Shown here: piece by piece, positions 58,300 through 64,000 of the stretch | Layout of the letters: each line of letters begins with the position of its first letter | Position numbering within the stretch: the stretch's first letter is position 1 | Assembly (NCBI GenBank): GCA_965199135.1 | Contig: OZ240685.1 | Span: 1,240,001 to 1,304,000 of the forward strand | DNA length: 64,000 nt | DNA from: EB88 sp965199135 | Lineage (GTDB): Bacteria; Acidobacteriota; Terriglobia; Terriglobales; Acidobacteriaceae | Direction: 5' to 3' | The notes under the pieces: generated by a model | What the model saw: the letters and a program-made list of their open reading frames with translations, nothing else | What the model was told of the DNA's origin: nothing | The model's database searches: none | Made by a program: the position numbers and the translations under genes

Positions 58300-59895
58300 G
58301 TGACGACTTTTCTCCCCATTCTCTTCCTAGTCCTCCTCGTGGGCGCGCTCGCTTTCCTGCTTGGAAGACTTGCCGGCATGCGTGCGCAAGAGCTTCTGCG
58401 CAGCCGTGAGCAGTCCGAGGCGAGCAAGCGAGGCGCGGAAGCCGAGGGCCTGCTGGCGCTCGCCGACGCGCGGGTGCGTACGGCAGAAGCCGAGAGGGAT
58501 CGCAGTCGGGCTGAGGCCGGCACCCGGCAATCGGAACTCGAGGGTCTGCGCGCAAGACTTACCGGGGCCCAGGAAGAGGCGGCGCGGTGGCAGACACGGA
58601 CACACCTTCTCGAAGAACAGGCCCGAGCGACGGCAGAGCGGGATCGTGCGGCTGAGACGCGGCTGACAGATCTGCGCGGCCTGTTGCAGCAGGCGGAAGC
58701 GCGCCGGGCTGCGCTTGAGGCTGAGCTGAAAGCCGAGCGAGACGCAGGCGCAGAGCGGCTTGAAGCGGCAGCAAAAGCCGAGGCCGAGAGACGCGAGTTC
58801 CTCCAGGCTGCGCGGGTCGATATGTCGAACTCCTTCGAGAAGGTCGCCGCCTCGATCCTCGAAGACAAGAGCAAGCGCTTTACCGATCACAATCGCGTCA
58901 ATCTTGAACAAGTTCTCGCGCCCCTGCGGGACAAGCTTGGCGAGTTTCAATTGAAGGTAGAAGGGCTGCACCAGGAGGGCCTTGTCAGTCGAACCGAGCT
59001 GCGCACGCAGATCGAGTCACTGCGCGGCATGAACGAGAAGCTCTCGCTTGACGCGAACAACCTGGTAAAGGCGCTCAAAGGATCGTCCAAACAGCAGGGG
59101 GACTGGGGCGAGGTCCTTTTGATCGGCATGCTCGAGGAGGCCGGCCTCCAGCGTGGACGGGAGTATCGGATGCAGGAGAGTTTTCTCACCGAGGAAGGCC
59201 GTCATGCCCGGCCGGACATCATCCTCGACCTGCCCGACGAGAAGCATCTCGTGATCGACTCCAAGGTGTCGCTCACGAGCTACACGGACTACTGCTCCTG
59301 CGAAGACGATGCGAGTCGCAAGGACTTTCTGGACCGCCATGCCCGTTCGATCCGGGACCACATCGATGGGTTGAACAAGAAGTCCTACCAGGGCCTGCAC
59401 CAGCTCAACACGCTCGACTTCGTAGTGATGTTTGTGCCGATCGAGCCGGCCTACCTCCTCGCCATGGCGCATGACGGCTCTCTCTGGCAACGTGCATGGA
59501 AGCGGGATGTTCTGCTGGTGAGCCCAGGAACGCTTTTCCCGGTGATCCGGACCATCGCGCATATGTGGCAGCAGGAGCGCCAGACCAAGAACGTAGAAGA
59601 AATCGTGAAGCGCGGAGGCATGCTGCACGACAAGCTGATGGGCGCCATGGACAGCATGCTCGAGGCTGGCCGCAAGCTTGCGGAGGCGAACAAGGCACAC
59701 GAGACAGCGCTCTCCCGACTGCATGGTGGCAGTGGGAGCGTGGTGCGCCAGGCAGAGATGCTGCGAGCACTCGGCGCGCGCGCGACCCGTTCGCTCCCGA
59801 AGGGCATGAACGACACGCCGAGGGATGAACTTCTTGGGGAGCTGAGCGGGAACAGCGGGGAAGCATTCGCTCTCGGAAATGGGCACGAGAACTAG
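58300..59895 (+). CDS. rmuC: DNA recombination protein RmuC
   Basis: Protein of 531 aa from GTG at 58300; a 30-codon longer frame exists, and no start has a strong ribosome site. The N-terminal membrane anchor PILFLVLLVGALAFLLGRLA is followed by about 170 residues of coiled coil rich in Ala, Glu and Arg. Then the RmuC nuclease-like domain: KGSSKQQGDWGEVLLIGMLE, EGRHARPDIILDLPDEKHLV, IDSKVSLTSYTDYCSCEDDA and VVMFVPIEPAYLLAMAHDGS. The family limits inversions and restricts genome rearrangement. Confidence 0.95.
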   Translation: MTTFLPILFLVLLVGALAFLLGRLAGMRAQELLRSREQSEASKRGAEAEGLLALADARVRTAEAERDRSRAEAGTRQSELEGLRARLTGAQEEAARWQTRTHLLEEQARATAERDRAAETRLTDLRGLLQQAEARRAALEAELKAERDAGAERLEAAAKAEAERREFLQAARVDMSNSFEKVAASILEDKSKRFTDHNRVNLEQVLAPLRDKLGEFQLKVEGLHQEGLVSRTELRTQIESLRGMNEKLSLDANNLVKALKGSSKQQGDWGEVLLIGMLEEAGLQRGREYRMQESFLTEEGRHARPDIILDLPDEKHLVIDSKVSLTSYTDYCSCEDDASRKDFLDRHARSIRDHIDGLNKKSYQGLHQLNTLDFVVMFVPIEPAYLLAMAHDGSLWQRAWKRDVLLVSPGTLFPVIRTIAHMWQQERQTKNVEEIVKRGGMLHDKLMGAMDSMLEAGRKLAEANKAHETALSRLHGGSGSVVRQAEMLRALGARATRSLPKGMNDTPRDELLGELSGNSGEAFALGNGHEN

Positions 59896-60027
59896 CGCGC
59901 GGATCGCAGGCGCTTAGCGTCACCAGCATGCACAGGATTGGACCCGATCGAGGGAAGCGTCGGGGCCATCGACTGGAGCACGACCCGCGCCTTCCTTCAC
60001 GACGCGCGCCTTCCTTGAGGAGGAGAG

Positions 60028-60067
60028 ATCTCGAGAGCGCCAGGAGACGACCTGGCGCTCTCGAGAT
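60028..60067. terminator. 17-bp perfect hairpin between rmuC and convergent gene
   Basis: ATCTCGAGAGCGCCAGG (60028-60044), loop AGACGA, CCTGGCGCTCTCGAGAT (60051-60067). There are no mismatches and no U-run on either strand. It lies just before the end of the minus-strand small gene at 60074. A direct repeat, CGCGCCTTCCTT, occurs twice immediately upstream. Confidence 0.75.
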
Positions 60068-60073
60068 GAAGAC

Positions 60074-60382
60074 CTACTCGCCCTTCTGCCCACCCGAACT
60101 CTCCGTAAAGCTGCCCGTCGAGTGGTAGCCGGCGTGTCCGCCCGGCATCTCGTCGGCCAGCTTGGACGCCTTCTCCGCGTTTCCTTCCTGCTCCGACCCA
60201 CTGACGTTGCTGTGTAGCAGCTTGTCCTGCTCGCCCTGATTTGCGCCAGCAGCCTGCGGATTCTGCGGAGCCACCGGCTCGACGCTGGTCGGTGCCGCCT
60301 GGGCGCTGTCCGTGTGGTTCTCATGCTCCGGCGTCTTGTCCAGGGAGTGCCCGCTGCCCGCTTGTGGCTTGATCTCGCTCAT
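60074..60382 (-). CDS. Small disordered hydrophilic protein coupled to HIT gene
   Basis: Predicted 102 aa with no hydrophobic segment. It is rich in Gln, Glu, Ser, Gly and His, with HENHTDSAQAAPTSVEPVAP and GGHAGYHSTGSFTESSGGQK, and looks intrinsically disordered. ATG at 60382 overlaps the HIT stop (ATGA), so the genes are coupled. No family is recognised. The extended reading frame, coupling and terminator-like hairpin after it support a real gene. Confidence 0.65.
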   Translation of the reverse strand: MSEIKPQAGSGHSLDKTPEHENHTDSAQAAPTSVEPVAPQNPQAAGANQGEQDKLLHSNVSGSEQEGNAEKASKLADEMPGGHAGYHSTGSFTESSGGQKGE

Positions 60383-61002
60383 GGTGTGGTCTCCTTTGCC
60401 TCGGATTTAGGATGCGCCTCCCGGGCCGCCTGAGCAAAGGCGTCCCGAAGCCGTTGCCATGTAACGGTGAGTTCCTCGGGCAGCGTGCGCGTTTCCCCGA
60501 GGGTCGAGAGAAAGCTCGTATCGCCCACCCACCGGGGCACCGCATGGAGGTGCAGATGGCCGGCTACTCCAGCGCCGGCAGCAGCGCCCAGGTTGAGGCC
60601 CAGATTGTAACCATCCGGGGTATAGGTTGCACCAAGCGCCCGCTCCGCGAGCTGCCCCCAGTGGATCAACTCAGCGGCGGTCTCCGGCGGCAGCGCAGCG
60701 AGGGAGGGGCCATGGTCGTATGGCACCACCATCACGTGCCCCGAGTTGTAGGGGAAGCGGTTGAGGCAGACAAACACCCGCTCTCCGCGCGCGACCAGCA
60801 GCGAGGCTTTCTCTGCCTCATCGATCGGCATGCCCCCGGTGATCGCAAAGTCGGTTGCATGCACGAGATTGCAGAAGACGCAGTCGAGATCGCCAGGCCA
60901 TGCCCGCAGCTCCGCCGGAACGCCCTTGCGACGATCGTTTTCCCCAACCCCGTTCTGCCCGGTGATGTAGCGGTAGCGCCACGGTGACCAAAGGTGTTCC
61001 AT
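60379..61002 (-). CDS. HIT family hydrolase/phosphorylase
   Basis: Protein of 207 aa. MEHLWSPWRYRYITGQNGVG is the typical start of the Ap4A phosphorylase-like HIT group, so the ATG at 61002 was chosen although the frame extends to 61182. CVFCNLVHA is a cysteine pair that can bind zinc. The catalytic histidine triad is GHLHLHAVPRW. LNRFPYNSGHVMVVPYDHGP matches the family. Hydrolysis or phosphorolysis of dinucleoside polyphosphates is likely. It is divergent from recQ with only 40 bp between starts. Confidence 0.93.
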   Translation of the reverse strand: MEHLWSPWRYRYITGQNGVGENDRRKGVPAELRAWPGDLDCVFCNLVHATDFAITGGMPIDEAEKASLLVARGERVFVCLNRFPYNSGHVMVVPYDHGPSLAALPPETAAELIHWGQLAERALGATYTPDGYNLGLNLGAAAGAGVAGHLHLHAVPRWVGDTSFLSTLGETRTLPEELTVTWQRLRDAFAQAAREAHPKSEAKETTP

Positions 61003-61042
61003 CCCGGGAGTATAGAAGGCGAAGGACCTTATACTTGGCTTC

Positions 61043-63112
61043 ATGCCTCCATCCCAATCCCTACGCGCCCTGCTCGAGCAGAGGTTTGGCTTCCGTGCTT
61101 TCCGAGCCAACCAGGAGCAGGTCTGCCGGGCGGCGGTTGATGGAGAAGATGTCCTGCTGGTGATGCCCACCGGCGCCGGCAAGAGCCTCTGCTACCAGCT
61201 GCCAGCGCTCGCACGTGGCGGAACCGCCCTCGTGGTCTCCCCGCTGATCGCGCTGATGGACGACCAGGCAGCGAAGCTTGCGGCCCTCGGCCTTCGCGTT
61301 GCGCGCATCCACTCCGGGCTCTCCCGTGAGGCCGCTCGCGAGGCCTGCCGTGGCTACCTCGACGGCACCCTTGAGTTCCTCTTCATCGCTCCGGAGCGCC
61401 TTCGCGTCCCGGGTTTTCCGCAGATGCTGGCCAGGCGCAAGCCTGGGTTGATCGCGATCGATGAAGCCCACTGCATCTCCCAGTGGGGCCATGACTTCCG
61501 GCCGGATTACCGCATGCTCGGCCAGCATCTTGAGAGCCTGCGGCCGTCGCCCGTGATTGCGCTCACAGCCACCGCCACAACCCAGGTGCAGGACGACATC
61601 ATCACCCAGCTCGGCCTGGGCTACGGCGGCCGTGTCCCCTCGGTCTTCATTCATGGCTTCCGCCGCGACAATCTGGCGATCGAGGTCGTGGAGGTCCCGA
61701 AGCCGCGCAGGCCTGCCTTCGCTGCGGAACTGCTGGCGGACCCCGGCGCCCGTCCTGCCATCGTCTACGCACCCACCCGCAAGGAGGCCGAGATGCTCGC
61801 CGGCGAGCTTGGCCGTCACGTCAAGGCCGCGGCTTACCATGCCGGGCTTGAGCCGGACCTCCGGGAGCGTGTGCAGCGGGCCTTCCTCGCCGGCGAGCTC
61901 GAGGTGGTTGTCGCAACGATCGCCTTCGGCATGGGTATCGACAAGGCCGATGTGCGCACTGTGCTCCACGTGGCGCTGCCGGCAACGCTTGAAGGCTACT
62001 ACCAGGAGATTGGCCGCGCCGGCCGGGACGGCCTGCCCTCGCGCACGATCCTGATGCATTCCTTTGCCGACAGAAAGCAGCACGACTTCTTCTTCGAGCG
62101 GGACTACCCGCCGGTCGAGCGGCTCGACGCGATCTACAAGGCCATTTCCACCTACCGTGGCGAGGAGATGCTTCACCGCGAGGCGCTGCCGGACCTCCTG
62201 CTCCGGCAGAAGGTCCGCATGGACGCGGATGAGCTCGACAAGGCGCTTGAGAAGCTGCTCATCCATGGCGGCGCCTCGCTCGATTACGAGGGGTTTGTCA
62301 CCGCGGGCCAGCCCACATGGCGTCAGCCCTACCTCGCACAAAGCACCCATCGTGGGTCGCAGCTGGAGCGCGTCGTGCGCTTCGCCGAGTCCGGGGACTG
62401 CCGCATGTCGCAGCTCGTCCGACACTTCGGCGACACGGAAGACGGCCTCGCCGGCTGCGGCATCTGCGACGTCTGCGCCCCGGGAAGCTCGCGCACCCAG
62501 ACCGCACGCCCCCTCGATGCGATCGAACGTTCGCTGGCACACGCCATCCTCGCGGCTCTCGGGGGCTCGGGATACGGCGGCGGCTCGAAGTCGACCGGCA
62601 AGCTGCATACCGAACTCTGCTCCCGCAACAACATGACGCGCGACAGCTTTGAAGAACTTCTGAACGCACTTGGCTCCGCAGGTTTTCTCCGCATCGAGGA
62701 AGCGACGTTTGAACGCGATGGGCGGACCATCCCGTACCGGAAAGCCAGCCTGACCCACGAAGGTGCAACCTTCAGCGATCGTGACGCCGACACTGTGGTG
62801 TTGCGCGAGCTGAACGGCAGTGCCGGCGCCCCGTCGGCGCCCCGGCGTGGACGGAAACCAGCGGGCAGCAAGGTGGCAGCCGCGCCGCTCTCTGGTGCGG
62901 CGACGGCGCTCGCCGAGAAGCTGCGGGCCTGGCGCAAAGCCGAAGCCCAGAAGCTGGGTCAACCTGCATTCTGCGTCTTTGCCGACCGCACGCTTGAGGC
63001 GATCGCAGAGGAACGACCGCTTTCCGAGCAGGACCTGCTCGGCATCGCAGGGCTTGGGCCGGCGAAGGTCAGCAAGTTCGGGCGCAGCATTCTTGAGGTC
63101 TGTAGCTCCTAA
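61043..63112 (+). CDS. recQ: ATP-dependent DNA helicase RecQ
   Basis: Protein of 689 aa with helicase, RQC-like zinc and HRDC-like parts. Motif I is LLVMPTGAGKSLCYQLPALA; motif II is IAIDEAHCISQWGHDFRPDY (DEAH); motif III ALTATATTQ; motif VI QEIGRAGRDGLPSRTI. The zinc site includes CRMSQLVRHFGD and CGICDVC. The C-terminus LGIAGLGPAKVSKFGRSIL is HRDC-like. The winged-helix part is less clear. The ATG at 61043 has TATACT 8-13 nt before it, so the transcript may have almost no leader. Confidence 0.95.
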   Translation: MPPSQSLRALLEQRFGFRAFRANQEQVCRAAVDGEDVLLVMPTGAGKSLCYQLPALARGGTALVVSPLIALMDDQAAKLAALGLRVARIHSGLSREAAREACRGYLDGTLEFLFIAPERLRVPGFPQMLARRKPGLIAIDEAHCISQWGHDFRPDYRMLGQHLESLRPSPVIALTATATTQVQDDIITQLGLGYGGRVPSVFIHGFRRDNLAIEVVEVPKPRRPAFAAELLADPGARPAIVYAPTRKEAEMLAGELGRHVKAAAYHAGLEPDLRERVQRAFLAGELEVVVATIAFGMGIDKADVRTVLHVALPATLEGYYQEIGRAGRDGLPSRTILMHSFADRKQHDFFFERDYPPVERLDAIYKAISTYRGEEMLHREALPDLLLRQKVRMDADELDKALEKLLIHGGASLDYEGFVTAGQPTWRQPYLAQSTHRGSQLERVVRFAESGDCRMSQLVRHFGDTEDGLAGCGICDVCAPGSSRTQTARPLDAIERSLAHAILAALGGSGYGGGSKSTGKLHTELCSRNNMTRDSFEELLNALGSAGFLRIEEATFERDGRTIPYRKASLTHEGATFSDRDADTVVLRELNGSAGAPSAPRRGRKPAGSKVAAAPLSGAATALAEKLRAWRKAEAQKLGQPAFCVFADRTLEAIAEERPLSEQDLLGIAGLGPAKVSKFGRSILEVCSS

Positions 63113-63448
63113 GGGGCGGCAGCCTTTGTAAACACTTGATGGATTCCGCGACTGGAGCGGCCATCCGCGTTGACACCCCTTCCCCCGGCACCTATCATCT
63201 CTGTAGTGGGCGTCATTGCCCAGCATCACAGGCCGCTGTGACCGTTCGCCTTCCGACTCCAACTTCCGGTACGACCCGAGTGAGAACCGCTACTGCGGTC
63301 CCCTCGTCTTTCTCCGGCGCTGGCAGGCCCCAGGCCTCGATTGCAGCATCCGTCCGCTGCCAGACTGTATCTAATGTGTAGATTGGCTTCTGCATAGAGA
63401 GCACGGGCTGTGATGCGCTGTACCCGCACTACCCGGAACTGATTTGTC
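63113..63448 (+). other. rpsA promoter and leader region
   Basis: No gene. It contains the promoter at 63170-63198, then a leader of about 240 nt of unassigned sequence before rpsA. No riboswitch or tRNA fold is recognised. A short minus-strand ORF here (63213-63404) looks like chance. Confidence 0.6.
63170..63198 (+). promoter_or_regulatory. Strong sigma-70 promoter of rpsA
   Basis: TTGACA (63170-63175), a 17-bp spacer, TATCAT (63193-63198). This is the best housekeeping promoter match in the window and is fitting for a ribosomal protein gene. Confidence 0.8.
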
Positions 63449-64000
63449 ATGGCCGACTCCCCAAATCCCACTTACTCCGAGAGCACTCCGCTGAACACCG
63501 AACTCGAAACCCCTACCCTTGAAACCGTCACGACCGAACCCACGGAGCACCAGTCCGAGGCCGGTTCGCATGAGTCCACCCACAACCCGGAAGCGGCTGA
63601 GGTCCACACAGCCACCGCGCAACCCGCTTCGCCCGACACCACAGAGACCTTTGGTGACAGCGACGACTTCACCGACTTTGCTGCAGCGCTCGAGAGCTTC
63701 GATCGCGAGCAGGCCGCTGAAGCCGCTGCCCAGCAGTTCGACGACAACATCGTCACTGGCACCGTGGTCAAGCTCACCGACAAGGAAGTCGTTGTCGATG
63801 TGGGCCTGAAGAGCGAAGGACGCATTCCGTTGGAGCAGGTCGTGGACCACAACGGCGTCTCCAAGCTGAACCCGGGTGACACGGTTGAGGTCGTCATCGA
63901 GCGCGAAGAGGCCGAGGGTGGCTTCCTTTTGAGCTACGAAAAGGCGCTGCGTCACCGCGTCTGGGACGTGATCGAAAAGGCTGCCAACGAAAAGACCCCC
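63449..64000 (+). CDS. rpsA: 30S ribosomal protein S1, 3' end cut by window
   Basis: The ATG at 63449 opens a frame that is still open at the window end, giving 184 residues. Residues 1 to about 95 are acidic and low-complexity (Thr, Glu, Pro, His), for example STPLNTELETPTLETVTTEP, longer than the short lead in most S1 proteins. The first S1 repeat starts around VTGTVVKLTDKEVVVDVGLK, with SEGRIPLEQV, and the second linker begins with LSYEKALRHRVWDVI. S1 anchors mRNAs on the 30S subunit. Confidence 0.93.
   Translation, partial: MADSPNPTYSESTPLNTELETPTLETVTTEPTEHQSEAGSHESTHNPEAAEVHTATAQPASPDTTETFGDSDDFTDFAAALESFDREQAAEAAAQQFDDNIVTGTVVKLTDKEVVVDVGLKSEGRIPLEQVVDHNGVSKLNPGDTVEVVIEREEAEGGFLLSYEKALRHRVWDVIEKAANEKTP

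Noticed and set aside
61061..63262. A 733-codon minus-strand open frame
   Set aside because: Antisense shadow of recQ, whose helicase motifs are unmistakable on the plus strand.
63213..63404. A 63-codon minus-strand ORF inside the rpsA leader
   Set aside because: No ribosome site and no recognisable composition; it covers the leader behind the strong rpsA promoter.

Overview
The window reads as ordinary chromosome of a high-GC, Gram-negative soil-type bacterium, most probably Acidobacteriota of the Terriglobus/Granulicella kind. This is inferred, not proven. The evidence is the outer-membrane genes (lptD, TonB-ExbB-ExbD-ExbD), a TonB-like protein with the MFEDSL N-terminus and a polyproline spacer, alanine/proline-rich tails on ribosomal proteins, and the Gfo/Idh oxidoreductases. 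No prophage, transposase, IS element or CRISPR array is visible. Most genes are housekeeping genes. The unusual material lies in small ORFs, intergenic repeats, RNA elements and a few odd gene pairs.

Region by region. 0-8 kb: 3' part of tgt; a divergent pair made of a small membrane protein gene and an ECF sigma/anti-sigma-like operon, with matching ECF-type promoters facing both ways; a MATE transporter; a 22-bp tandem repeat; then yajC-secD-(44-aa membrane ORF)-secF. 8-12 kb: TonB-like protein, ExbB, two ExbD and a TPR lipoprotein, closed by an 18-bp perfect hairpin. 11.9-19 kb (minus strand): Gfo/Idh oxidoreductase, SurA/PpiC-type isomerase, DsbA-like protein, aldo/keto reductase and LptD, which looks like an outer-membrane assembly neighbourhood. 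19-25 kb: RDD-domain protein, thiE, a DUF4260-like protein, an S10 peptidase and a Tat-exported Gfo/Idh protein. 25-29 kb: DUF177-rpmF-plsX, a BadF-type sugar kinase and fabD.

29-42 kb: fhs, two small membrane proteins, an EVE-domain protein, a cobalamin riboswitch controlling metE, ddl, asnS, a TIM-barrel isomerase-like protein, a DUF4440-type protein and ggt. 41.8-47 kb: ispE-tRNA-Gln-prs-rplY-pth-rpsF-rpsR-rplI, a gene order familiar from deltaproteobacteria and acidobacteria. 47-50 kb: an ATP-grasp ligase translationally coupled to an LLM flavin monooxygenase, then a convergent Lgt-like membrane protein. 49.8-50.8 kb: a 6S RNA candidate downstream of zapA and a ZapB-like coiled-coil gene. 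51-58 kb: a hypothetical exported protein, gyrA, a short-chain dehydrogenase, a YIP1-family protein and acpP-fabF. 58-64 kb: rmuC, a HIT hydrolase coupled to a disordered small protein, recQ and the 5' part of rpsA with a strong promoter and long leader.

Functional links. SecDF/YajC, the SurA-like and DsbA-like proteins and LptD serve export and outer-membrane assembly. TonB/ExbBD energise outer-membrane receptors. plsX, fabD, acpP and fabF belong to fatty-acid and phospholipid synthesis. metE under a B12 riboswitch implies a B12-dependent MetH elsewhere. The least explained items are the ATP-grasp/flavin-monooxygenase pair, the Lgt-like protein lacking the family's key arginine motif, the secD-secF small ORF, and the tandem and dispersed intergenic repeats.
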